From: Jacaranda mimosifolia
Taxonomy: Eukaryota > Streptophyta > Magnoliopsida > Lamiales > Bignoniaceae
Direction: 5' to 3'
DNA: 64,000 nt
Assembly: GCA_018894105.1 (NCBI GenBank)
Contig: CM032123.1
Coordinates: forward strand, 2,109,001-2,173,000
Part shown: in pieces, positions 38,397 through 50,701 of the stretch
How the letters are laid out: every line of letters begins with the position of its first letter
Numbering within the stretch: position 1 is the stretch's first letter
The notes under the pieces: model-generated
Databases searched by the model: none
The model's input: only the letters and a program-made list of their open reading frames with translations
What the model was told of the DNA's origin: nothing
Program-made: the position numbers and the translations under genes

Positions 38397-38412
38397 CCCC
38401 CCCCCCCCCCCC
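38397..38412 (+). repeat. Poly(C) tract
   Basis: A run of 16 C just right of the hAT element. A 12-G run lies at 35702-35713. Both may vary or be misread in assembly. Confidence 0.8.
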
Positions 38413-39330
38413 ACACAGAACCTTTCATCTTTGATTAAGAAAGACTTGTTATAATCAAGACTATTAATCTCTATAAAACAAGATATTATATTATTTGTCT
38501 TATGGAAAATATTTCTCTTTAAGATTTGAGGAGCATGCTTCTTTGTATTTATGTTTCTTTTTCACCAATAATAGTAGAATCTAATAAGCATAATGTAGAT
38601 TTCTTGTATAATATGGTAGGTATTATATCCTCTCTTTTTTTTTTCCATTTAGCATGCTTCTAAATTTTTGGGTTGGGTAGTTCGACCAGAGTGTAAAAAT
38701 AAAGACAAGTTAGGATTGCTGAAGTACCCAACAAAAACCCTACAACACTCAAATCGGTAAAAATGGTACAGGGAGATAATAGTATTTAGAATAAAAATAC
38801 AGTACAAATATTAATATATAATTAGGATAACAAATATAAAAAGTAAGATAGTATTATTTAAACAGCACCAATCAAAAAATAGTTAATGGACCACATGTCT
38901 CGATTCACACACGTTTTATTATCAACATATGATGATCATGCATGTAAATACTCTGCCAATTGAGTAATGAGACTCAAAAGTGAACCTTGCTTTCAAATCT
39001 ACTTTGTAATGTAGTTGATTTAAAAAAATATCATGTCAAGTGCTGTTGTCAAATTTCGCCCCGTCAAGCATGCAAAATCCCAGCCGCAAGACAAATAGAT
39101 AGAATCCATGCCATATCTTGACCCATTGGGCACGAAAAGATTTCGGCGGTGCATGGAGGCATCTAGTATCTTAAACTTTGATTTCAACAACTCGATCTTC
39201 CTTGGTATCTAAAAATTTATGTGTGACATGGAATGTTGTGATGGTGACAGTAGAAAACTGAAAAGTTCTAAATGAACTACGGCTGAAGCCTGACAAATTA
39301 AGTTGTAATATAATGTTGTTAACAAAGACG

Positions 39331-39550
39331 AACGCTTTGTTTGGATATATTTCAAAATAATAGTATTTTAAAAAAATATAATTAAATATATTTTTAATTT
39401 TTTTAAATGATATTCAATAATATATATATATATATTTAGATATATATTGTGTATATTTTATTATTATTTTAACATTAAAAAAATCACTCAATTTTATTTT
39501 CTTCCAAAAAAATTCAATAAAAAAACAGTGATTTAACTATTATATTAGAA
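39331..39550 (+). mobile_element. MITE fragment (family 2)
   Basis: It starts CTTTGTTTGGATATATTTC and shares the CACTCAATT...TTCAATAAA...GTGATTT core with 4533-4920. The right end is missing. Confidence 0.4.
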
Positions 39551-40393
39551 AAGTGCATAAAATCACCGCTTTTCCTTTTCTTTCTGGTCCCCTAGCCGTT
39601 TTCTGGAGTTAGCAAAAATATATTATAGACTAAATTAATTATTGACTATTATGGATATATTCTACACATACTAGTCATAGCTGCATACTTAATGCATGTG
39701 CATTTAAAAATAGGAGCATAGTTAATATACATACATATATAAGGTTAAACATTTAGTTTTAAAAAAATTGGATTCATAGAATAAAATTTTTATAAAATTC
39801 GCCCACAGACAAAGTATAAACACATATATATTAAAAGAGGAATGATAATCAATTAATACTATTTATTTAAATAATGTTTATGTTTTACATTGATGATTGT
39901 GGAGGATGTGAAGATATTAAAATATCTACAATATACTTACAAAACAAAGCTTAACCAATTTAAATGCAAAACTTGATACGAGTAATGCAGAATTTCAAGC
40001 GCTACAAACTTTCTTGCTGGTAATCACTAGAAGCCTTCAATATTATTGAAAAGCTGCAGATTAGTGGGGTGGGACTTTGTATAAGCTTATGCTATGAGAA
40101 AGATTGAAAAAGAATGAAAGAAATGTAGATATAGCATAAAAGCTAGTGTACCTCGAAATAATGACAACAACTACGAACTGAATTCTACAAAAATGTATGA
40201 TATGCATATGCAATCGTCATATATTTTTTGTGCATAAAGTGAGTTTGAAATAGTGTTAGTAGATGGAAGCAGAATAAAATAATTGATAATTATTTGTTTA
40301 GTTATAAGGAGTTAAAATAAAAATTAAGGACATTTTAGTCTTAACACTCAAAAACACACCACCAAAATCCTCACGCTTTAGTAATAATATAGA

Positions 40394-42124
40394 TATATGT
40401 ATATACAAATATATTATGGACGTGTCAAAATTGTAGTTTTTTCATATGTAAACAGACAAAATTTATATTTTGACATAATAGTATCTGAGAAGTTAATATT
40501 AATGAAAAATTGTACTTAAATTGTTGTTTTTCAAACAATATATATTCATCAATTATTACATTTATATTTCAAATATGTACATTAATTAACTACAATTATT
40601 ATATCATTTGTAATATTTGAAATATAAGAAACTATAAAAGAAACCATACATCTATTAATGGTAGGATGCAGATATTGTAGAAATCAACCTCTAAATCATA
40701 GAATTAATCTTAATTTTTGTGTTAGGCAAAAAAAATTCAATTAGAAATTAAACATATATAGTGAGTTTCAAGACAAATTATTCAATGAAATCATTGACTA
40801 AAGTTTTACAAGTACAACTGTACTTGCGTACACCGTTTTAAGTCATCTTTGGTTAAAACTGGAAAGCTTTAGACAGCATGACCTGTCTTTGATCTAGAAG
40901 GATAAAAAATGGTATTAAGACAAGGAAAAAGATGATTACTTAATATAATATTAAGGCATGCATGCATGTAATTATATAATTAATCAAATTTGAGATTCCT
41001 TTTTTGAGATTAAAGATTCCCTTTTCACATTGGTTGAATTCCTAAGCAATACATCTAATGATTCCCATTTCACATTGATATATATATATATATGTGTGTG
41101 TATGTGTATTTTTTGGTCATACTTTTCACATTGATACGAAATTGAACCCAAAATACCTCATATTAATACTCTATAGAAAAGTCAAAAATATTCAAATATT
41201 TCAGATTTTTTATTTTTTCAAAAACATGCACGTAGCGATATTTTAACCGCTCATGCAAAACGGCACATGCAATTCTATTTGAACAGCACTTTTATGAGTA
41301 CGATGAATTATACATTATTAAAGGTATGTTTGTTATTGTTAACATGCTATTTTTTCTTATATTACGATTTCTCCGTCCAAATTAAATTAAGCATCGTAAC
41401 ACTTCCATATAAATTCCTCCTAATAACTTTAACTTCTATTTTGTTTTCATATCTAACTTCTTTTTCAAATTTTTTAAAGAGCTTTGACTTCAAACTATTC
41501 GATTTATCAAAAGAGAAAAATTAATCGTTAACAAAACGACCCCGAATCACACGTTTGGTTGAATTGCTAAAATAATCCTTCACAACTAATTGAAAAAAAT
41601 AAAATAAAATAAAAGTAGGCCTTTTGACTGTTAAAGTTTCTTTATTTTATTTAATTTAATTTGCCAAACTTCAAGGTCAATACTCAATAGGATCAGCTGT
41701 CTATACATTTTTATTTCTGTTCAATTTTGAATTGATTTCAATAATTTGAGATGAAAGTAAGAAAAGGATGAAATTTATATAAAATTTATATTGTGAAAAG
41801 TAAAGTCAAACAAATATAATTATATACTTGAACAAAATTGTAAATCTATTTATTTAAGCAGATTGGGACGGGAACATAACCTTTGTACCTGCCCTGTGTA
41901 CGAAAATCTTGAATAATTTATAATGTACACTTGTAATAATTTAGAATGTACACGTGGTAAGTTGGTCAACCATCTATATCCCCTCCTAACTTATTATTGG
42001 AAGTTGGAACTAAAGTACTAAACTAAACAATTAATGGCCACTTCTTCAACATTCATGTGCTCCACAGGATTTATTTTTTATTTTTAAAGAAAAAGTTGCC
42101 AACCCTTTAATTCAATATTTGTGG
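40394..42124. other. AT-rich intergenic spacer
   Basis: No gene. A (TA)n(TG)n microsatellite lies at about 41080-41107. An 85-codon open frame at 41267-41524 is Phe/Leu/Ser-rich low-complexity sequence and does not look like a gene. Confidence 0.55.
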
Positions 42125-42430
42125 GCTAGTGAAAAAATGAGAGCATATTTATTTATATTTTTAAATTTATTTTTATTATTTAAAAATAAATTATCAACAA
42201 CTTATTACCATTTTTATTAAAATTCTAACACATTTTTTAGTAACTTATATATCTTCTATCTCTATTTTATTTTTTTACTGTCTCTTTCCACCTACAACCT
42301 CGTAACATATATAATTATTGCTTTTCCAACAAACTATTCAAATACAAACTCATTTTCTCTAATTAACTTTTTAAATTTTAAAAATATTAAAAATAAAAAG
42401 CGAAAACGAAATATAACCAAACTAGCCGTA
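42125..42430 (+). mobile_element. MITE (family 1), decayed
   Basis: The core AACTTATATATCTTCTATCTC and the TATAACCAAACTAG right end match the copies at 19581 and 31629. The left end has lost its CTGTTTGGTT sequence. Confidence 0.5.
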
Positions 42431-42645
42431 AGTAATTTTAAACCCATAAATCTAATTAATCTATTAACTTTGAGATGGTTAGTAATACAAATACATAAGG
42501 GATTAGCTGAAATTCTGACGATAAACAAGGGATCAAATCATGCCACTCAATTAATTATATATAATAATATATTATTAGCTATAATATATTATTTTTATTA
42601 ATAATTTTTAATTCATTTAAACATAGAATTTAAAAGAAAAACAGA

Positions 42646-42998
42646 GGACTTGTCTGTTTGTAAATTGCCAAAATATTTTTTCAACTCTCAAAATAAATAC
42701 AAACAATCCATCATATTCTTCAATTTCACTATCAAAATACACCCCAAAAGGCCCAAAATACCATCACAATTCATTTCCTACTTATTCCTCAATGTCTAGT
42801 CCTCTCATTTTTTGTCCACATGCCCAACTTATATATACATATATATAAATAATTTTTAAATATCAATTTTACTATACTAACTCAATAAAAAAATTATTAA
42901 TGTGATATCTTATCTCATCAAACAACCATAATATTTTTCAATCTTACTTTTGAAAAATTATTTTGATAAAATATTTTAATTCATAAACAAATAAGCCC
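42646..42998. mobile_element. MITE with about 30-bp terminal inverted repeats
   Basis: The left end GGACTTGTCTGTTTGTAAAT and the right end, inverted (GGGCTTATTTGTTTATGAAT), match over about 30 bp including an AAAATATTTT segment. AGA flanks both ends (42643-42645, 42999-43001), a possible 3-bp target duplication. Confidence 0.6.
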
Positions 42999-43344
42999 AG
43001 AGATAACGAGATTTTCTTTTTCTAATAAAGAAGGATAATTTGCGGTGCATGCCTTTTACCCCTCCCTATATGGGATGGGGCCTACTTCAGCTTGTAGGTT
43101 ACAAATCTTGATGGATCCACCTGATTTTACCAAATTTATACACGTGTACATTGAGCCAAATTGACACCCCAGTCCCACATTTGACGACTGACATTTAGAT
43201 AAATCCGAATCCCATCCTTATCGTTTTCATACCATCACTTGTCCCATCTCAATCACGACAAAAATTGAACCCATTTTTTACTATTATTTTTACGACTAGT
43301 TATAAATATAAGAGATGAATTCAATTTCAACTCATGACTATTAG

Positions 43345-43442
43345 TTGGTCCGTGGTATAATGATATAAGTCTCTTGTATAATGTGAAAGATTAGGAGTTT
43401 GAAACTGAATAGATTTTTGATGTGCATGAGTATATATAAATT
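43345..43442 (+). mobile_element. SINE type 2 (short)
   Basis: TTGGTCCGTGGTATAATGATATAAGTC (box A area), GATTAGGAGTTTGAAACTG (box B area), then GTGCATGAGTATATATAAATT. It matches the short variant at 27101 and 32424. Confidence 0.5.
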
Positions 43443-43467
43443 AAAACTCCAACTCGTGAGTACATGC

Positions 43468-43790
43468 TGTTAGAATATGTTTTCATTTTCATATTTTATT
43501 TTTTTATTTTAATTATTTTCCAAATTTAAAAAATTAAAGAAAGTAATTTAAAAATAAATTTGTATTTATATAAATTTTGAAAAATAATAATTATATTAAG
43601 TTTATTAAGTTATAAATGAAGAGAGAGAATAATAAAAATAGAGAGAAGATAAATATAGATTATTGATGAATGCATTATGAGATAAAAAGTGAATTGTAAT
43701 TATGGAAATATGAATAAGTTGATGATGATTTATTTTCAAATAGTGAAATGACAGAAAATGGATATGAAAAATAAATCCAAACACACTAGT
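43468..43790 (-). mobile_element. MITE (family 1), inverted
   Basis: Read on the - strand it starts GTGTGTTTGGATTTATTTTTC and contains AATCTATATTTATCTTCTCTC, ending ATGAAAATGAAAACATATTC. This is the family-1 consensus in reverse. Confidence 0.55.
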
Positions 43791-44404
43791 AGTTAATTTG
43801 GAACATCTCGATTTCAGAATATTATAATGCTGAATGGTCAGTTAACTCAATTACATTACTAGCTCTCGTTTGTATAAGTGTGAGCTACGCTGCATCATAA
43901 TAAAATTTTATATGTGTATGTGTAAATTAACAAAAAATATATTATAATTGTTAATAGTTGTGATGGCTCTAAGTACATAGATTTGAACTGTTGGAAAAAA
44001 AAAAATCATTGATATATATGTAGCAAAATATCATTACAAGACAAGAAATAACACCTTCCTTCTAATTTTTAATGGGTCCAAATTCAAACTTATCTAGAAT
44101 TCAACGTGCCAGATGACACCGTATAGTACTAGTCGTCTAGTAGGAGTCGCCTAGGCCACTATGAATATCTCTACATCTAAATAGAAATTAAAATATATTC
44201 TCATGCTTAATCTTACTTTTATTTTCTCAACACTTTATTATTTCTAATTTTACAATTTTAATCTAAGTATTTAAATTTTTTAGGTAAGAGCCACCTTAAT
44301 AAATGTGACGTTTGTAGACAGGTTATTGCACTTAAATACTTTTGTGAATTGAGATCCAGACTTTTAAAATCAAACAACAAATTCGAATATTACATTTATA
44401 CTTA

Positions 44405-44780
44405 CAACCTGTTTCTTTCTGTTTTCTAAGCTCATTTTCATCTTCTATTGAAAATAAAAACAGAGAGTCATTAACTTTTTTCCCATTTTCACAGACATTT
44501 TCATTTTCAAAATATTCTTCTAGACAAACTCCTATATTTTTTCTCCATTTTCACTTTTCATCACTTTTTATAATTTTTCTCCTACTCAATTTACACGACT
44601 TTTAATACCAAACATTACATTTTTCAAATATAACTCGTTTTTAATCATATATAATCATTACATTTTAAACAAAATATCAAAACAACATTTTATTTTTAAA
44701 AATACTTTTATAACTAATTTTTTACTATTTATTTTTACCAAAAATGAAAATGCCTAGAGAAAACAAATCTAAACGGCCTA
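44405..44780. mobile_element. Tourist-like MITE (family 3)
   Basis: TTA flanks both ends (44402-44404, 44781-44783). The left end is CAACCTGTTTCTTTC and the inverted right end TAGGCCGTTTAG. The interior resembles 51764-52520 (CTATATTTTTTCTCCATTTTC region). A TTA duplication suggests PIF/Harbinger mobilisation. Confidence 0.5.
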
Positions 44781-45281
44781 TTAGAGCTTGGTATTATGAT
44801 CCTAGTCAACGAACTTATTTTTCAATCTGCACATATTCAAGCATAATTATGTCTGTTGACATATACCAACTATTTTTTCATTGATTTGTTCAACTCTTTA
44901 ATATTTTTAATTTTCCAATGCACTTCCTAATTTTGTAGATTTTAGGACTATAAAATTAGAGACGTGCTTTGACCACATTGCAAATCTGCACTGAAGTTTT
45001 TTTTAAAGATTCATGTTCTAAATTTGACAAATGAAAGACTGGAAGGAAAAAGGCCATTAATTATATTTGTGACCCATAAATATATCATACATTAAGATTC
45101 AGTCCATTGTATTTCTTGAATTTGTTAACCATCATCCATCTAAAATATTTGAGAAAAAGACTAATATCACTTTTTTGGTCTCATATTTATAGACTAATGA
45201 CATATATATATTACACGTGCGAGGTCAAAATTAGAATACCAACAAATTTTAGATGTACGTCTTGATATATAAATATATAGT

Positions 45282-45456
45282 CTTTTTTTTAGAGAAAACA
45301 TTACAAATGACGAATTTTTATGTTTTTAACAAATTAATATTTTTTTATTTTTAATTCAAATAAATCAAAAGTATAAATTACATACAATGCACATAAGATG
45401 CACAACGCGCCTATTTCGGGTTGAACACAAGACTTCCTACATAACAAGAGAGTCAC
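45282..45456 (-). mobile_element. SINE type 1
   Basis: On the - strand it ends in GTCATTTGTAATG-TTTTCTCTA and an A-run at 45283-45290. The box B area reads GTGTTCAACCCGAAATAGGC. The head is short, so box A is lost or diverged. Confidence 0.55.
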
Positions 45457-45935
45457 TGAATATATATATATATAGTCTTAAACACAAAATTGTAGAGGAA
45501 ATTTGAAAAATTAATATATATTTTTTAAAAAGATTGTTCAACAAACATTCTTAACGAGGGTCTGTTCTTAAATACGATTGGATAAGTTACTAATTTGATC
45601 ACGCATATACATTTATAAAATTAAGAGGTAATGTTCAAGATGATTTTTTCCACTAAAACAAGTGTGAATTGACATCTTTGACACGAACTCTTTTAATAAA
45701 TTTAACATATTCCTCATTTAGACGGATGTAAAGTTTTATTAATAATTTAACAATTTTTTGTTATTAAAAGTAAGCCGTTAAATTATTTTAATAAAATAAG
45801 ATAAAACTTATAAGATATTATTAGTGATAATTTTTTATAATTAAATTAATTAAAATTAGATGAATTTATTCTAATTTTAAAAGTTAAGTGCTCCTTACTT
45901 TTTTTAAAAAGTGTTTATAAAATTCTTACATTTTA

Positions 45936-46150
45936 GTTTTTTTTTTTTAAAAGATAACATTACAAATGACGAAATTTATTATTTCAATAAATCAATATAA
46001 TCCTATTATCAAATCAAGTAAATTAAAATACAAATTATATAATCAAAATGCACATAATGTGCACAACGACGCCCATTCGGATCTAACACGAAACCTTCCA
46101 CATAATAGGAGAAACTGATGTCACTAAACTACAAGCCACTGGACTACATC
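45936..46150 (-). mobile_element. SINE type 1, nearly full length
   Basis: On the - strand: CCAGTGGCTTGTAGTTTAGTGACATCAGT head, TTCGTGTTAGATCCGAATGGGC box B area, TGCACATTATGTGCATTTTG body, TCGTCATTTGTAATGTTATC tail and an A-run. It has the box A-B-body-A-run order of the family. Confidence 0.6.
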
Positions 46151-46712
46151 TTACTATTTTAAAAGTTTACAAAATCTTTATTAAAAAATTTTATCAGACA
46201 TTTCATACATTTTGATTTGTATTGATGAACTTAAAAGTTCACCCAAATACCTTTTTGAATATTTTTATAAAAAACATTTAATGCACTTAACATTTTTTTT
46301 ATAAAATAAAATAAAATAAAATAAATAAAACATCCCGTTTTTGAACAGCAAGCATAAAATATTGCGAGTAAAAGTGAAAAACAGTCTTTCTGACATCTCA
46401 TTTTCGTCTCTCTTACATCAAAGATGATTGCGAAGAACTCAATTCTAACATGATTTCTCTCTCTCTCACACTCACACATCACGAAGCAAAAGTACAGGCC
46501 GACATTCCGCTGTAATTAAGGTTCGAGATCTCAGGTTCATCTAATTCTGCCATGAAAGGGTCAAAACTGTGTGAACGCATATGTCTCTGCAGTATTTTCT
46601 ATTTTCCCATGTTTCTTTTTATGTTCCTTTAATCTTTTTCTTCCTTCTTTCGCAATTAAATTAATAAAGCCCACAAACAAAGATCCCTTTTTTTCCCCAC
46701 GCCTGTAAGTAC
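46151..46712. other. ERF upstream region
   Basis: No gene. A (TAAAA)n-like tract lies at about 46300-46328 and a CT-rich stretch at about 46450-46475. It probably carries the ERF promoter. Confidence 0.5.
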
Positions 46713-46720
46713 TATATAAA
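46713..46720 (+). promoter_or_regulatory. Probable TATA box of the ERF gene
   Basis: TATATAAA lies 163 bp upstream of the main start codon and 32 bp upstream of the leader ORF. Confidence 0.6.
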
Positions 46721-46751
46721 CACATTTAGCAGGATTTTTTCTGTTCAATTG

Positions 46752-46856
46752 ATGGCTATACCTCTGTTGTGTGAATTTAGTCTTCTTTCCTGCTTATATA
46801 GCCGCCCTTTGACAAATTTATTTTCACTCAGACTTGGTCGTTTTCTTCAACTTTGA
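46752..46856 (+). other. Upstream ORF in the ERF leader (34 codons)
   Basis: The ATG at 46752 opens 34 codons (starting MAIPLLCEF, ending RLGRFLQL) to TGA 46854-46856, 26 bp before the main ATG. If transcription starts near the TATA box this ORF would be read first and could reduce ERF translation. Peptide conservation is unknown. Confidence 0.4.
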
Positions 46857-46882
46857 CGCGAAATCGATCGATTTTAAGGTAC

Positions 46883-48229
46883 ATGTGCTTGTTAAAGGTG
46901 GCGGACCCACGAGATACCGGCGAATATGCCAGATTTCCGGCGATAGGGAATATACAGAACACCACCCCTGCTACCGCCTCTGCCTCCGCAGCTGTCGCGG
47001 GCAGTAGTGTTCCTGTGCCATACTTCCACATGCAACAGCAAGAACCACCCGATTACCTACTGTCAGCCGTGGTGGAGGCGCCGACGATGTCAGGGTATAA
47101 TCAGTCGCCGGAGATGTCAGCGATGGTGACGGCGCTGACCCACGTGGTGTCAGATCAGCGGCCTGGCGGCGGAATTATGTCGTCTTCTTCTGCTGCTGCT
47201 GGCTTTGGGAACTTTGTCCCATCCTTCGTTAATTCTCCTTCCACTGGTTATTCGTCTTCGAGCTCTGGCTCGTCGGCTGGGCAGAAGAGGAGGCTTGATC
47301 AAGAAGATAATGCTAATTATACGCAGTTTTCTGAGATATATCAGAGGGTGTATCGCGGGTTTGGAGAGTCTTCTTCCTCTGTTAAAGCAGGTTAGTTCTG
47401 ATAATCTCTGATGTTCTTCTTCCCTTTTTTTGTTGGGTTCAGATATATGGATTATTCTTGCATATCCTGTTACCTTTTTCCAGAGCCGGAGGCAGGCGCT
47501 AGTATTGCGACGGCCACCGCCACCGCCACCGCCGCCACGGCGGCGGAACAAACAATACAACCAGGGCCTTCGACCACTTCATACGAAGAGGAAACCGGAC
47601 AAAGACGAAGAAGATACAGAGGAGTTCGCCAGAGGCCCTGGGGCAAATGGGCAGCAGAAATAAGGGACCCCCACAAAGCCGCCAGAGTTTGGCTTGGGAC
47701 TTTCGACACGGCGGAGGCTGCAGCCAGAGCATACGACGACGCCGCGCTACGCTTTAGAGGCAGCCGCGCGAAACTCAATTTCCCTGAAAACGTTAGAATC
47801 TTGCCACCACCACCTCAGCCTTCTGAACTCACCATCTCCACCCCTCAGCCTCCCACCGCCAGCGCTCAACCGCCGCAGGCATTCTTGGGAACCACCGCCA
47901 GTGATTATTGGGACTACTCGCAGTTGCTTCAGAGCACCGGTGATTTTCAACCACAAACTTTGTATGAGCAAATGTGTTATGCTTCATCTTTAGCTGGTTC
48001 ATATTCACACCCATTGAACGCTTCCTCTTCTGCTTCTCCTACTCTTTCTTCTTCCATTTATTCTTCATCAACTTCTTCATATCCCATGCAATTCTCTAGT
48101 GGCCAAATAATACATTTCCGGCCACAAGGAAATAATCCACCAGCTCAAGACGGCGGCGGCGGCAGCAGCAGCTCAAACTTGCCCCCGCCGCCGTGGACCT
48201 CCGGGCAATATCCTCCCCCCTCCTCGTGA
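46883..48229 (+). CDS. AP2/ERF transcription factor, group X (ABR1/ERF110-like)
   Basis: Two exons, 46883-47390 and 47484-48229 (intron 93 bp), encode 417 aa. The ATG at 46883 is chosen because [15 protein letters not shown] is the conserved N terminus of group X ERFs. A second group motif, [16 protein letters not shown], follows near residue 75, then a possible nuclear signal (GQKRRLD). One AP2 domain spans about residues 214-271 ([18 protein letters not shown]...[16 protein letters not shown]) with the Ala and Asp typical of ERF, not DREB, proteins, so GCC-box binding is expected. The C-terminal part is Pro/Ser-rich, a likely activation region. Group X members act in ethylene, ABA, wounding and stress responses. 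The exact orthologue cannot be set from one sequence. GC-rich coding DNA stands out sharply from its surroundings. Confidence 0.93.
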
Positions 48230-49520
48230 TATACATATTCATTTTCTTTTTCTGAAGAAATGAAGCACATACACATTTGATTTAATTTTTTCATTTTTCT
48301 GTTTTGTCAGTCTTTTCATTTTCTTTGTAGTATTTAGAAATCTTCACTTGGATTTAGGTTAGGAGCTATAACTGAGATATTACTCATTGTTCTGTCATTA
48401 TATGTTTGTTGGATGAAAAAACGAAGCAATAGAAAAGGTTTCCGGGCTGAGGTTTGGTCGTTTGGAATTTTTATTCTATTTTATGCTTTATTTTTTATTT
48501 TAATTTGATAAATACATCTTAAATTATTTGATTCTAATTAATTATTTATATAACAAATATTCAACACACTGAAGGTACATTACAAAAAAAAAAAAAGAAG
48601 ATAAAATATGAAATGAAATAGAAAACTTAAAGCAAAGATTTGATACCAAAAATCGATTTGATATTATAGCACTTCGAGAATGTAAAAGCTTGTCTAGTTA
48701 TATTACCCTCTAGCAACATTTGGTGTCATTGATTTCACTGAATTCAATTGGTGGGCTTATAATCTCAGTGGGGGCGACGTGGTGGCCGAAACAATCTCAA
48801 TTCCATTAATTTTAATTCTAAATTGGAAGTGAGTTTGAGATTGCGGGACCTTCAATTGAAAGAAATTTCACATCTAAGCAAGAAGCTTGTATTTGAAGTC
48901 AAAATTCCTACTACAGTAGAAGTTGATTTTGTTTCTAGAACTTAAGATCTTGTTAGTTGAGCCTCCTAGTTCCATGCTTCCTTATGGATAGCTTTCGCTT
49001 TCGGGGAGGGATCTAAGCCTAAATGAAAATAAAATTCAAAACATGTTCACTTATGTTAAGTTTGAAAGAACATAAACAATCACATAATAAATTAATCATA
49101 CTTACTTTTAACTGATAATCGTTTTTATAAAAGTGTTGTAAATCAATCATACAATAACTACAAAATACAAAATTAATTACAAAGCTTATTCAAACTTAAT
49201 TTGAATAAGTTTTTCGATTTTAGATTTCTATTAAAAACATGTCATGTTTATAATTTTTTTGTTTCCCAAAAACAGTTCTCGCAGTTAAAAATAAAAATAA
49301 TACTAACATTCAATCACTATTTTAACTCTTAAAAGTTTCACATAATAAACCTTTAAATTGAGGCGAAAAGAATATTATGCTAGTCACTTTGACGAATTTC
49401 TATTAAAGAAGATGTGACTTATGGCATGAGTTTCAAACCAAAATATTTTGGGACAAAAAATACTTAATTGAATAGAAAAAGGCTCGGGTACAACGTGATA
49501 ATAATAATATAATAAAGGAG
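48230..49520. other. ERF 3' region and spacer
   Basis: No gene. The segment 48480-48620 is AT-rich and transposon-like. 48700-49010 has more balanced composition but no sustained frame or recognised family. Confidence 0.5.
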
Positions 49521-49710
49521 TCTAGTGATTTGTAGTCTAATGACATCAGTCTTTTCTTTTATGTAGGAGATCTAGTGTTCAAACTCGAATGGGCTCTTTT
49601 GAGCATTTAATTGTATAGTTTGTATTTTAATTTACTTGATTTGTTAATATGATACGGTTGACTCGTTAAAAATGATAAATTTCATCATTTATAATTATTT
49701 TTAAAAAAAG
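49521..49710 (+). mobile_element. SINE type 1, in tandem unit 1
   Basis: TAGTCTAATGACATCAGTC (box A area), AGATCTAGTGTTCAAACTCG (box B area), TGTATTTTAATTTACTTGAT body, TTTCATCATTTATAAT tail and A-run (49703-49709). Confidence 0.6.
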
Positions 49711-50105
49711 ATAGCAATATAATAGAGGGGCATTCTAGAATGTGTAGTTGAACTAGCAAACATGAAATATTATAAAGCCGTATTCCATAATTTGTAGTCC
49801 AATGGTATCAGTCTTCTCTTTTTATGTAGGAGATCTCGTGTTCGAACTCGAATGGACTCTCTTGTACAGTTGCACAATTTGGAAGATCTCGAGTTCGAAC
49901 TCAAATGTGCTCTTTTGAGTATTTAATTGTGCAGTTTGTACTTTAATTTACTTGATTTGTTAATATGATACGATTAACTAGTTGAAAATGATAAATTTCG
50001 TCATTTATAATTTTTTTTTTAAAAGATAGCAATATAATAGAGGGGCATTCTAGAATGTGTAGTTGAACTAGCAAACATGAAATATAATAAAGCCGCATTC
50101 CAGAA
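49529..50105 (+). repeat. Tandem duplication containing a SINE
   Basis: Unit 1 (49529-49790, 262 bp) and unit 2 (49791-about 50105, 315 bp) each hold one SINE plus the same flank, which contains GATAGCAATATAATAGAGG (starting at 49710 and 50025). The 53-bp length difference is an internal duplication of the box B region in unit 2. Confidence 0.75.
49791..50024 (+). mobile_element. SINE type 1 with duplicated box B
   Basis: Box A area TAGTCCAATGGTATCAGTC. Box B occurs twice: GATCTCGTGTTCGAACTCG at about 49830 and GATCTCGAGTTCGAACTC at about 49883, 53 bp apart. The body, tail and A-run match unit 1. Confidence 0.65.
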
Positions 50106-50701
50106 TTTGTAGTTGAACTAAAAGTGGATTAGTTCTATTTCTAAGCCCCAAAACAATATTAAAATAAACCTTTGCAAGATAAGACCCAAAACAACGTATG
50201 CAATTACAGAATAAATTATTAAAGATTAAGGTTTGCGTCTCAAAGAAGATTTTGCGGCTGTCAAAGACTTCCCTTTATAGAAGATTAGAATCATGCCACT
50301 GGCACTATGTTTTTTCTCTCCTCTTTTTTATTTTTTATTTTATTTTATTTTATTTTATTTTTTAAGTTGCATTTGAATTCAAAAAGCATTTTGATCTTAC
50401 CCACAAAAATACTTGTTAGGTTTCCTAGTATAGATCTTAATTAAGATCATCATATGCTTAAATTAAGTTCGAATTATAAAAAGATAATCAATAAACGAGA
50501 TATTATTGATATTTTTATAATACACATTATTCTAACGTACTATGTTTTTGAGAAAGTATTACAAATATGTGTTGTGTGATGATGTACGAATCTGATTTTT
50601 TATTTTTTTAATTAATAGAAAGAATTGTTGCAAATTTCTCAATTATTCTTCATGCAATTTGAACTATTCGTAAGAATGGGGCTTACCGTACGAATTTGAA
50701 G

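Larger units (their letters stand above)
34553..40393 (-). mobile_element. Helitron-like element(s)
   Basis: The 3' end on the - strand shows the diagnostic arrangement: a 6-bp stem hairpin CCGTGC/GCACGG with ATA loop (34565-34579), 8 bases, then CTAG at 34553-34556 followed by a host T. A 5' end beginning TC (TCTATATTATTACTAAAGCG) after a host A lies at 40393, giving 5.84 kb if both belong together. A second 5'-like terminus (TATATAGCACAAGGTGTGAG) near 37160-37190 would give a 2.6-kb element instead. No Rep/helicase frame is visible, so it is non-autonomous. Inside are a TATA-bearing block near 36090 (-) and a nested hAT element. Confidence 0.45.

Noticed and set aside
35702..38412. Poly(G) and poly(C) runs as G-quadruplex or regulatory sites
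   Set aside because: Plain homopolymers in transposon-rich spacer, with no gene nearby and prone to assembly error.
41267..41524. 85-codon ORF rich in Phe, Leu and Ser
   Set aside because: Low-complexity translation of T-rich spacer without domain or context.
47150..47778. Overlapping ORFs of up to 136 codons on both strands of the ERF gene
   Set aside because: The GC-rich coding DNA keeps several frames open. Only the frame with the AP2 domain is supported.
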